This document shows, piece by piece, positions 53,801 to 64,000 of a DNA stretch of 64,000 bases. Position 1 is the first letter of the stretch. The number at the start of each line of letters is the position of its first letter. A program made the position numbers and the translations under genes. Below the pieces are notes generated by a model that was not told where the DNA came from, did not search any database, and saw nothing but the letters and a program-made list of their open reading frames with translations. This DNA comes from Auriscalpium vulgare (lineage: Eukaryota; Basidiomycota; Agaricomycetes; Russulales; Auriscalpiaceae), in the NCBI GenBank assembly GCA_019915015.1, contig JAHBBC010000028.1:248001-312000 (forward strand). Reading direction: 5' to 3'.

Positions 53801-56800
53801 CTCAATGTCGCTGGGTCAGCTCAGAGGCTGAGTGCTATTGAGTGCGACATATATCAACATTTGAATATTGACAGCTCTATTGGCTTCTGGGCAGGTGCAA
53901 TATGAAATAAATTTGAGCTCACCGAAATAAAGAAAGATTACTTTTCATTTGCGGTCCAGAAGAATTAAAGATCGCAAACTGCCATGCCTGTGCATCTTGA
54001 AGGGGGACTACAAACCTTTGAAGGGTCCATACATTTTCTTGAAGGGTGTCTACAACTTCCTGAAGGTTCGTACATTTTCGACCTAGGCACCCTACACATC
54101 TCTTGAAGCATATCCTGTTCTGATTCCACATTGGGAATCAGTTCTTTCAAGGAGAAGAATAGCGCGTCGGAGTCCGAAGTAAAGTACACTTTACGGGTTC
54201 ACCCGAGGCTCACCCGCGTTTTTCCGGAGCATTATTAAATTCTTTCTGAGCACAATACATATTAAAAGACTCAATGTCGCTGGGTCAGCTCAGAGGCTGA
54301 GTGCTATTGAGTGCGACATATATCAACATTTGAATATTGACAGCTCTATTGGCTTCTGGGCAGGTGCAATATGAAATAAATTTGAGCTCACCGAAATAAA
54401 GAAAGATTACTTTTCATTTGCGGTCCAGAAGAATTAAAGATCGCAAACTGCCATGCCTGTGCATCTTGAAGGGGGACTACAAACCTTTGAAGGGTCCATA
54501 CATTTTCTTGAAGGGTGTCTACAACTTCCTGAAGGTTCGTACATTTTCGACCTAGGCACCCTACACATCTCTTGAAGCATATCCTGTTCTGATTCCACAT
54601 TGGGAATCAGTTCTTTCAAGGAGAAGAATAGCGCGTCGGAGTCCGAAGTAAAGTACACTTTACGGGTTCACCCGAGGCTCACCCGCGTTTTTCCGGAGCA
54701 TTATTAAATTCTTTCTGAGCACAATACATATTAAAAGACTCAATGTCGCTGGGTCAGCTCAGAGGCTGAGTGCTATTGAGTGCGACATATATCAACATTT
54801 GAATATTGACAGCTCTATTGGCTTCTGGGCAGGTGCAATATGAAATAAATTTGAGCTCACCGAAATAAAGAAAGATTACTTTTCATTTGCGGTCCAGAAG
54901 AATTAAAGATCGCAAACTGCCATGCCTGTGCATCTTGAAGGGGGACTACAAACCTTTGAAGGGTCCATACATTTTCTTGAAGGGTGTCTACAACTTCCTG
55001 AAGGTTCGTACATTTTCGACCTAGGCACCCTACACATCTCTTGAAGCATATCCTGTTCTGATTCCACATTGGGAATCAGTTCTTTCAAGGAGAAGAATAG
55101 CGCGTCGGAGTCCGAAGTAAAGTACACTTTACGGGTTCACCCGAGGCTCACCCGCGTTTTTCCGGAGCATTATTAAATTCTTTCTGAGCACAATACATAT
55201 TAAAAGACTCAATGTCGCTGGGTCAGCTCAGAGGCTGAGTGCTATTGAGTGCGACATATATCAACATTTGAATATTGACAGCTCTATTGGCTTCTGGGCA
55301 GGTGCAATATGAAATAAATTTGAGCTCACCGAAATAAAGAAAGATTACTTTTCATTTGCGGTCCAGAAGAATTAAAGATCGCAAACTGCCATGCCTGTGC
55401 ATCTTGAAGGGGGACTACAAACCTTTGAAGGGTCCATACATTTTCTTGAAGGGTGTCTACAACTTCCTGAAGGTTCGTACATTTTCGACCTAGGCACCCT
55501 ACACATCTCTTGAAGCATATCCTGTTCTGATTCCACATTGGGAATCAGTTCTTTCAAGGAGAAGAATAGCGCGTCGGAGTCCGAAGTAAAGTACACTTTA
55601 CGGGTTCACCCGAGGCTCACCCGCGTTTTTCCGGAGCATTATTAAATTCTTTCTGAGCACAATACATATTAAAAGACTCAATGTCGCTGGGTCAGCTCAG
55701 AGGCTGAGTGCTATTGAGTGCGACATATATCAACATTTGAATATTGACAGCTCTATTGGCTTCTGGGCAGGTGCAATATGAAATAAATTTGAGCTCACCG
55801 AAATAAAGAAAGATTACTTTTCATTTGCGGTCCAGAAGAATTAAAGATCGCAAACTGCCATGCCTGTGCATCTTGAAGGGGGACTACAAACCTTTGAAGG
55901 GTCCATACATTTTCTTGAAGGGTGTCTACAACTTCCTGAAGGTTCGTACATTTTCGACCTAGGCACCCTACACATCTCTTGAAGCATATCCTGTTCTGAT
56001 TCCACATTGGGAATCAGTTCTTTCAAGGAGAAGAATAGCGCGTCGGAGTCCGAAGTAAAGTACACTTTACGGGTTCACCCGAGGCTCACCCGCGTTTTTC
56101 CGGAGCATTATTAAATTCTTTCTGAGCACAATACATATTAAAAGACTCAATGTCGCTGGGTCAGCTCAGAGGCTGAGTGCTATTGAGTGCGACATATATC
56201 AACATTTGAATATTGACAGCTCTATTGGCTTCTGGGCAGGTGCAATATGAAATAAATTTGAGCTCACCGAAATAAAGAAAGATTACTTTTCATTTGCGGT
56301 CCAGAAGAATTAAAGATCGCAAACTGCCATGCCTGTGCATCTTGAAGGGGGACTACAAACCTTTGAAGGGTCCATACATTTTCTTGAAGGGTGTCTACAA
56401 CTTCCTGAAGGTTCGTACATTTTCGACCTAGGCACCCTACACATCTCTTGAAGCATATCCTGTTCTGATTCCACATTGGGAATCAGTTCTTTCAAGGAGA
56501 AGAATAGCGCGTCGGAGTCCGAAGTAAAGTACACTTTACGGGTTCACCCGAGGCTCACCCGCGTTTTTCCGGAGCATTATTAAATTCTTTCTGAGCACAA
56601 TACATATTAAAAGACTCAATGTCGCTGGGTCAGCTCAGAGGCTGAGTGCTATTGAGTGCGACATATATCAACATTTGAATATTGACAGCTCTATTGGCTT
56701 CTGGGCAGGTGCAATATGAAATAAATTTGAGCTCACCGAAATAAAGAAAGATTACTTTTCATTTGCGGTCCAGAAGAATTAAAGATCGCAAACTGCCATG

Positions 56801-58440
56801 CCTGTGCATCTTGAAGGGGGACTACAAACCTTTGAAGGGTCCATACATTTTCTTGAAGGGTGTCTACAACTTCCTGAAGGTTCGTACATTTTCGACCTAG
56901 GCACCCTACACATCTCTTGAAGCATATCCTGTTCTGATTCCACATTGGGAATCAGTTCTTTCAAGGAGAAGAATAGCGCGTCGGAGTCCGAAGTAAAGTA
57001 CACTTTACGGGTTCACCCGAGGCTCACCCGCGTTTTTCCGGAGCATTATTAAATTCTTTCTGAGCACAATACATATTAAAAGACTCAATGTCGCTGGGTC
57101 AGCTCAGAGGCTGAGTGCTATTGAGTGCGACATATATCAACATTTGAATATTGACAGCTCTATTGGCTTCTGGGCAGGTGCAATATGAAATAAATTTGAG
57201 CTCACCGAAATAAAGAAAGATTACTTTTCATTTGCGGTCCAGAAGAATTAAAGATCGCAAACTGCCATGCCTGTGCATCTTGAAGGGGGACTACAAACCT
57301 TTGAAGGGTCCATACATTTTCTTGAAGGGTGTCTACAACTTCCTGAAGGTTCGTACATTTTCGACCTAGGCACCCTACACATCTCTTGAAGCATATCCTG
57401 TTCTGATTCCACATTGGGAATCAGTTCTTTCAAGGAGAAGAATAGCGCGTCGGAGTCCGAAGTAAAGTACACTTTACGGGTTCACCCGAGGCTCACCCGC
57501 GTTTTTCCGGAGCATTATTAAATTCTTTCTGAGCACAATACATATTAAAAGACTCAATGTCGCTGGGTCAGCTCAGAGGCTGAGTGCTATTGAGTGCGAC
57601 ATATATCAACATTTGAATATTGACAGCTCTATTGGCTTCTGGGCAGGTGCAATATGAAATAAATTTGAGCTCACCGAAATAAAGAAAGATTACTTTTCAT
57701 TTGCGGTCCAGAAGAATTAAAGATCGCAAACTGCCATGCCTGTGCATCTTGAAGGGGGACTACAAACCTTTGAAGGGTCCATACATTTTCTTGAAGGGTG
57801 TCTACAACTTCCTGAAGGTTCGTACATTTTCGACCTAGGCACCCTACACATCTCTTGAAGCATATCCTGTTCTGATTCCACATTGGGAATCAGTTCTTTC
57901 AAGGAGAAGAATAGCGCGTCGGAGTCCGAAGTAAAGTACACTTTACGGGTTCACCCGAGGCTCACCCGCGTTTTTCCGGAGCATTATTAAATTCTTTCTG
58001 AGCACAATACATATTAAAAGACTCAATGTCGCTGGGTCAGCTCAGAGGCTGAGTGCTATTGAGTGCGACATATATCAACATTTGAATATTGACAGCTCTA
58101 TTGGCTTCTGGGCAGGTGCAATATGAAATAAATTTGAGCTCACCGAAATAAAGAAAGATTACTTTTCATTTGCGGTCCAGAAGAATTAAAGATCGCAAAC
58201 TGCCATGCCTGTGCATCTTGAAGGGGGACTACAAACCTTTGAAGGGTCCATACATTTTCTTGAAGGGTGTCTACAACTTCCTGAAGGTTCGTACATTTTC
58301 GACCTAGGCACCCTACACATCTCTTGAAGCATATCCTGTTCTGATTCCACATTGGGAATCAGTTCTTTCAAGGAGAAGAATAGCGCGTCGGAGTCCGAAG
58401 TAAAGTACACTTTACGGGTTCACCCGAGGCTCACCCGCGT
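50838..58440. repeat. 469-bp tandem repeat array, about 16 copies
   Basis: The unit recurs with a 469-bp period from 50838 to 58440, with a partial extra copy at the end. Copies look identical except one 1-bp deletion (ATTGGAATC at 53662, one unit of 468). About 105 bp of each unit (from TTCCACATTGGG to CACCCGCG) contain the pol codons SDSDALFFSLKELIP of the flanking gypsy element. The other 364 bp include four or five 24-28-bp subrepeats built on TTGAAGG-N-TACA. Short frames repeated in every unit (70 and 74 codons) follow from the repetition. The array sits inside the gypsy pol gene. Confidence 0.95.
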
Positions 58441-58739
58441 TTTCCGAAAAAAATCGATTTTAAATTCAATTACTTTATTCTTTATATATATATATTATGC
58501 ATAATATATAATCCTTTTTATAACCTACATGTTTAATTTAAATGCTTTCATTGAACGCTACTGTACTAGCAAATAACAAAATGCAAACATGTAGAACTCA
58601 TCATATGTAAGTATATAATTGTAGCTCCCTTTTCATCTCATTAAATACACCTCAATCAGTAGCTAAGGAAACCCTTAAAATCTTGCATTCCCAGGAAATC
58701 TCCAATTTGTCACAGGTATCAACTGTTACATTTTCGAAT
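58441..58739. other. A/T-rich spacer with TA microsatellite
   Basis: About 300 bp, very A/T-rich compared with all neighbours, with TTTATATATATATATTATGC and its near-inverse ATAATATATAATCC. No gene is seen. It separates the tandem array from the gypsy gag/pol junction. Confidence 0.6.
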
Positions 58740-59489
58740 TCATGATATATTCTTCTTCACTTTAGTTCCCATGCTTGCGTGGAATCGCCTGCCGTGCGTA
58801 GCAACGGCTCTCTTCAACATGTCTTCAATTGTAGGCGAGGATTCGAGGTACACCAGGGATTCCATTCTAAGAGTATCAGGCTTATCGGGCTCGAACCCCA
58901 TGACCAGCCCTACCTCCTCCTGGTCCTCCAACAAATCCTCTAGTCGCGAAAACCCTCCACCCCCTGCTTCTGGGTTCGCAAGATGCGCTTGCGGCCGCGT
59001 GGAATAGTGGGGATTGACGCCATGACTCCAGTGTTCAGATCCGTGATTGTGATCGTCTGCCTCTCGTCCGCAAAGTTTTGCACGGTACTTCCCGTGAGGA
59101 CGTCAAAGGGCCTCCCCAGGAGCATGTCGTACGCCGGGTTTCGGATGATATGCACCTGTACGTACAGCGTTATACCCCCAATCTTCATCGGGACGTTTCT
59201 AGCCAGGCCTAGCGACCTATCGCGACTTTTGTTGGCCGATATCATACCCAGGTGGACGTTCAGATCGTAATGCAGCCCGAGGTAATGGCATACGTCCTCG
59301 GACATGGAAATGATCTGCGACCCGGGATCCACGACTGCCTCGATGTGCGCTTGGTTGTCGACTAGTGGCAAAATCGAACGGAGGGCCAGCGATTCTTTGG
59401 CGACTTCCAACGGCTCAGGGTCTGGTTCCCCGTCTCCCTCTTCTCCTAGATCTCCCATCAGAACCTCCACAATGACCTCTCCTACACGC
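58740..59489 (-). pseudogene. Related gypsy element: protease end of gag and start of pol
   Basis: Frame 58940-59489 encodes IEAVVDPGSQIISMSEDVCH, SLGLARNVPMKIGGITLYVQ and DMLLGRPFDVLTG, the protease region, homologous to 43700-44100 of the outer element, again with DPG. Pol begins in another frame (LLEDQEEVGLVMGFEPDKPD) and runs to 58740. Gag continues at 60202 after the solo-LTR-like insertion. Confidence 0.85.
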
Positions 59490-60201
59490 TGATGGGACCC
59501 CGCGTGCTACAGGCACGTAGACCGGACCGCACACTTCAAACCACACCACCACACTCTCCCCTGGGCGCGGCGGGACAGAACCAAGGTCGGCGAAACGCAG
59601 CGAACCGAGGGAAGGTTGCCACTCGTGAAGGGTAGAGTAACCGGAGGCGGGAGATGTTGTAGGCGCCGAACGAAGGGTAGCGTGGGAATCGAGAGGTGAT
59701 AGAACATAGAGTGTACGTGTACATGTGATGACAAAGCAATCTACCCTTGGGAGACGACACCCGAGACTTCACAGCTCAAAACAAGAGATACGATCCTAGC
59801 GAGCGTTCGGCGAACCAGGTGACGGGACCTAACCATGCACTAGGGAAAAGGCGAAGATAGCAGCGGCGGTGGAAGCGGTAGTCTCAGCAAAGAGTCACCA
59901 AGTCGGTACGGCTTAGGCAAACACGGCGAGCGAAATGGGAGACTGAGGGACTCGACGGCACGTTGACGGACTGACGGTATGTGTATTACGTTTGCGACGT
60001 GACTGACGGTATCTGGCTAGGAGAAGGACGGCAGCGGCAGCGCGCCCCAGGATAGAGGACGCGCTGCAGTTGGGGGTTTTCGCCAGCGGTCGCGCGCTCT
60101 CACGCTCCTTCTTACCCTCTCTCCTCTCGCCCCAGGCAGTAGAGCACTCCTCACCCCGACCATTGGCCCCTCCAGCGACTGCAGTGGGGGTTTACTCATC
60201 A
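59490..60201. mobile_element. 712-bp solo-LTR-like insertion, target duplication ACGC
   Basis: Begins TGATGGGACC and ends TTTACTCATCA (TG..CA with short inverted ends), flanked by ACGC on both sides (59486-59489 and 60202-60205). Removing it with one ACGC rejoins the gag frame exactly (PEGTR to VGEVIVE). No coding region inside. It is not the 1448-bp LTR. Confidence 0.8.
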
Positions 60202-60561
60202 ACGCGTTCCCTCGGGCAACTCCGTTGGCTGGTGTCCCAGGGCTTGCAGAAAGGTTTCGGGCATATGGTCCGCGAAGCCCCTCACCACCTTCTCTTCCTC
60301 TCCTGCCCCTTCGTCCTGGTCAAAGTCAAACGGAAAGAGCTCCGGTTCACTTTCCACCATCGCCTGGACGACTGGTACTCTTGCCTCGTTTGGGACCCGC
60401 TTAGGGGTCACCACGTTGCAAACTTGAGCGCGCACCTCTGGGGCAATGGACATGAGCTCCCTCTGTGTCAAGGTGACCTCCGCATTCATGGCCCTCTCGT
60501 AAACCTTGTTTGCTATTACGGGGTCGCGGACCGGGGCGACCTTATCAGTACTTGCAGACAA
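60202..60561 (-). pseudogene. Related gypsy element: middle part of gag
   Basis: Encodes RDPVIANKVYERAMNAEVTL and TQRELMSIAPEVRAQVCNVV, matching the outer-element Gag (ADTIYARAMKTAQITLTPEE). The 5' part of gag is missing: similarity stops at about 60561, where the KDZ element side begins. Confidence 0.8.
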
Positions 60562-61031
60562 CTGAAGTAGTTCAAATGAGTAATTACTGGGCGTTGACCT
60601 AGTTCAACGCCGACTATGACGGTCGAGTATTTAGCACTAGTACTGTAGGCTTCTGGAGCCTGACAGGTAGGATACCCTTAAGAAAAAAACACGAACTAGT
60701 TCGAGGATGAACTATATCCACATTACATTTCCATGTTCAACTAGTTAGATTATATTTCCATGCGCAACTAGTTTGTGTCTGTCGAATGCAACTATTTCAC
60801 CGCAATGTATAGTGGGACTACTCCAACGCAATGTACAGTGGAAGTATTTCAGCGAAGTAACTAATTCATACCCATTGCTTGTCAGTCATGTAATGCTACC
60901 TGGGCTCCCAGGTCAGCAAGGTAGAAGTGTCTATGACAATATCAGTACTGACCTCAGTATCCGACAGCCTGAGGTACTCAGGGTAGAGCTCCCTCGCATC
61001 AGACAGCAGACGCGCAAATACTGCAGCTTTC
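60562..61031. repeat. Presumed end of KDZ transposon with short repeats
   Basis: Contains an imperfect palindrome GGCGTTGA-CCTAG-TTCAACGCC (60588-60610), several AACTAGTT/GAACTAGTTC palindromes, and a repeated CGCAATGTAYAGTGG pair (60800-60842). Such subterminal repeats are usual binding sites for transposases. The exact element end was not determined because the other end is outside the window. Confidence 0.45.
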
Positions 61032-64000
61032 CTACGCTTGAATGTCAGATACTTCATTGTCAGAGTATGAATTAGAAACCGACCGTGCAGCATATGCGGC
61101 GGCACCACGTTGACTTAATGAACTGCCCTGTGCTTCTGCACGACTCAGCCAAACCTGTTGCTCATCGTACCAATGCCGCTGCGTCCTCCGTATCGATTCT
61201 TCCAGGCGCTTGACATGTTCCTGCCAGCGAGCTTGCTTCGCACTCGATCGGAACCAGGTGAGACGGTCAACTATCATGATGTCAGCTGGGTACCAAGCAC
61301 GTATAATCAAAGGGACTCACGCTCTTCATCCCATTTTGCTGTAGCGTCATCCGAGTCAGAAGCCCAATACTCACCATCGCGCCAGAGCCACGAGCGCTCA
61401 CGGTCCTTCGATGATGTGTCGTGGTCTTCAACAGCATGAACGAGGGCCACGACGCGACAGTCATGTTCCGTTAGCGGCCGATAGTTCTTGTCATCCTCCT
61501 GGAGCCCTAGCGTGAGCATGTTCGACCGCATCGTAGTGTATAGATGGCGAAGTCGGGCGGTTGCCTGGTAAGCGCGAGTGACCGTCTTCTGGTGGCGTGT
61601 CTTCGCCTCTTGGCCATACGACGCCTTCTCTGACCTCCACAGGAAGGACTTCAATGAAATCTTGAGGCGTAGCTCCCGCAGAAGATCACAAGCCCGACCT
61701 TTTCGCAGAAGGAGCTCTGCCTCCGCTAGAGACTTGAATAAGGAATTCTGCCTGACGTCCATGGGGTATGTCGATGGCAAGCGAAGTTGGACGTCCTCGG
61801 CTAGGACATCTTGGTCAGAACGCGGTGCCGGCCAGCTCATTTCTGGACTTTCAAGCCTGAGGACTGTCGGGGCCACGATAGCAGCGTGAAGGTCCTCGAA
61901 GCGTGCAATCTGAGTGTCAAGGCGCAATCGGCTGTCTTCGATAGCGGTTTTTTCGGCACCTGACAGCTCCTTTTGCTTTGCCTTGCTTTGTACATCGTAC
62001 CTATTCAAACATGTTAGGGGAATACCTGAAGTGTGTTGCAAGAAAGACGTACTGTCGCGCCTCCAAGTCGAGACCAAGCTTCAGAAATGCAGTGAGGCTT
62101 GGCCGACCATGTTCCTCGCTTGCTGTGCCCCGCTCAGCGTCAAACTCCTTCTCCAAAATCAGCAACGCTTCCTTCTCGGTCGGTGCTAAGACAAGATATA
62201 TTAGTTCAAGTGAGCGCAAAATTTAAAAACGACTTCACACCTTTGTCACTCGCCGGTTCATACGGGCTGACTTTTGGCTGGTCCTTTCGTGCCGTTCCGT
62301 CGGCAAGTGTGGTCAAGAACTCGGTTTCGGCAGTCCGCCACTCGTCCAGTGGACGTCCGCGGAAATTGAAGGTCGCTTCGCAACGTTCATGTTGCTCTTC
62401 AGCTTCCGCCGCGGCAGACTTTGCTTGGTCCAGCTTTTTTGCAAGAAACTTGGCTGATTGTAGTCAGCGCGCAACAAACAGAAGATACGCAGGAGCTATA
62501 CTCACCTATCGTGAAGATTTTCTGCATGTTGAAATCTCCGTTGTGAACATTATGCGTGTCGTGGCGGTACCCTGGCCCCATCTCTTTTGTCTGAAGTGCG
62601 AGTGAATTCTGCACGGCCCACCGACGCTCAGGCGCCTCGCCCTCCGTCATGCCACACCCAGGAGTGACATCCGGCGAGTTGAGAAACTTGCAGTCATCCT
62701 TGTGCCCATTCAAGTGCCATTTTGGAACGACACGGATGGTAAGGGGGAAGTCTGGACGACCGGACGGAAATTTGTCCATGCGCGTGTCGAAGTTAATTCC
62801 GTATTGACAATTGATATCGTATGAAGAGATGTGCAACTTGAGATCTTTGTATGGGCGTGTCGCAGACACCGTCGCAAGGTCCACATGGGCAAATCTAGCT
62901 CAACAGGTGAGGCTCACAAACAGGTGATTGGACGACAACAACGCACCTTTCGCCTTTCGTCAAGTCAACGGTTGAGGACCCCATGATCATCCCGTGCGGT
63001 GCGCATACTAAAGACACCACTCCCGTGATGCGCTTGCCGTCGAGTCGCTTGCCATTGAGAGCAAAGAACTTGTTGCACGTCGACGTCTACAATATGTGAG
63101 ATACTTCGTCAATTGTAGACGGTTGCATACGTACCTCTTTGCTGCTATCCGGGTCGTTGTCCATGATCTTGAGGTGATTCGCACACTCAACATCATCAAC
63201 ATAATAACCACCGCCCCTCGTGAACGCGACGTCATCAAGATCCATCTTCTTCATGTGTTGATGGAGCTGAAAGTTCCCGTCTTTTGCATAAAACAGTGCA
63301 TGGATGTATCTGCACGCGGCGTCAGCAGACAGCGAACTCTGATATATTTGAGTGTACTCAACTGGTCTTTTGCTGGTACGTCTCTCCAACCGGGGTCCAT
63401 GTTCTTCCCAGGTTGAGGACAGGCAGGACATAGGACGACGAGACTTCCGGCGGCGTATCGATCCTGTACACTCGCTCCAAACTGCTTGAGCGTCTGGATG
63501 AACATGAATTGCCGTTGGCTTGTGAGAAGCTGCCTATATCGATCCTGCGAGGATCAGCATGGGCGACAGTCATGATGAGCGCAAGATAAACTCACCGGTA
63601 CGTCGTCACGAAAAGCGTTGTTTGTCATGCGCAGCTTGACACGGTTGTAGTCCATCACATTCACCTTGGCCTGGAGGGAGAACTGATTGTACTCCCGTGC
63701 TGAGTGGAAAGTTGTCGCCGTTCGGGGGTTCTTATATGACGCGGGCCAGAGCCCTGCGTTTGCCAGCTGCAGTGGGACATCGACAGGATTATACTTGTCG
63801 GGTGGAAAGCAGCCGCAGAACTGGACATTGCAAGTGTGAATGCCGTTGACATGGGTCACTGTCATCGAAACAGGTTCCTTGGCGAAGGGACAGTTGTCGC
63901 CCCCATGTCCAAGGCGGATGACGAGGCCTAGCTCTTGAAGTCCTCTGCGCTTGAAGTACGTGCCGACCCATTCCTCCACTTGGTGAAACGGGTTATCGAG
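61032..64000 (-). CDS. KDZ (Kyakuja-Dileera-Zisupton) transposase with CxC2-like domain, 5' end beyond the window
   Basis: Multi-exon minus-strand gene running off the right edge. The cysteine-cluster domain typical of KDZ proteins comes first: TVTHVNGIHTCNVQFCGCFP, then NAGLWPASYKNPRTATTFHS. The transposase follows with candidate DDE residues: AKDGNFQLHQHMKK (Asp), SYDINCQYGINF (Asp) and GEAPERRWAVQNS (Glu). A long charged helical C-terminal part (ELSGAEKTAIEDSRLRLDTQ, EESIRRTQRHWYDEQQVWLS) ends at 61032. Exon ends seen include 63596, 63544, 63309 and 63135. The junction between the exon ending near 63350 and the one starting at 63309 could not be made in frame, so a lesion or unusual splice may exist there. 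It would catalyse cut-and-paste transposition. Confidence 0.85.

Noticed and set aside
50838..58440. Regular repeats considered as a CRISPR-like array or as repeated small genes
   Set aside because: Units are 469 bp without unique spacers, in a eukaryotic setting. The 70- and 74-codon frames merely repeat with the unit and overlap each other.

Overview
This window looks like a filamentous basidiomycete genome, most likely an Agaricomycete of the polypore type. The evidence is dense short GT-AG introns (about 40-60 nt), a NACHT/WD40 gene with near-identical WD repeats, a fungal zinc-ribbon/AlkB-like dioxygenase gene, a KDZ transposase with its cysteine-cluster domain, a PIF/Harbinger element and chromovirus-type Ty3/gypsy elements. 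No rRNA, tRNA, CRISPR array or bacterial-type operon was seen.

Layout. 0-5 kb: two diverged copies of a segmental duplication, each with a differently broken copy of an unrecognised gene. Only the second copy encloses a six-exon ARF-family GTPase gene. 5-14 kb: a long minus-strand zinc-ribbon/AlkB-like dioxygenase gene whose exons can be chained in frame but which lacks its catalytic 3' part. A 1.9-kb GC-rich inverted-repeat (foldback) element lies just beyond the last recognisable exon. The 5' part of this gene is tandemly duplicated at 13 kb, with a 5'-truncated BLI-3-like flavoprotein gene between the copies. 14-17 kb: decayed sequence without a secure gene. 17.3-23.1 kb: an 11-exon NLR-like gene of about 1760 codons (C2-like domain, helical linker, NACHT, 15 WD40 repeats).

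23.6-50 kb: a nest of transposable elements. An outer LTR retrotransposon (24627-47855, 1448-bp LTRs, CCGC target duplication) contains an intact-looking PIF/Harbinger element (26417-29804) and a younger chromovirus (33177-40234, 410-bp LTRs, CATGA target duplication). Besides gag and pol on the minus strand, the outer element holds a seven-exon plus-strand gene between pol and its 3' LTR, encoding an unrecognised protein with a zinc-cluster-like motif.

50-64 kb: a related, decayed gypsy copy whose pol gene is interrupted by a 7.6-kb array of 469-bp tandem repeats and whose gag is interrupted by a 712-bp solo-LTR-like insertion. The window ends inside a KDZ transposase gene.

The most interesting points are: the antisense cargo gene of the outer retroelement; a second copy of its polypurine-tract region inside pol; a chromovirus whose primer-binding site matches its own predicted transcript start (self-priming) and whose long AUG-less leader frame runs into gag; stop codons in all three retroelements that can be explained by C-to-T changes; and the near-identical WD repeats of the NLR, which vary at only a few positions.
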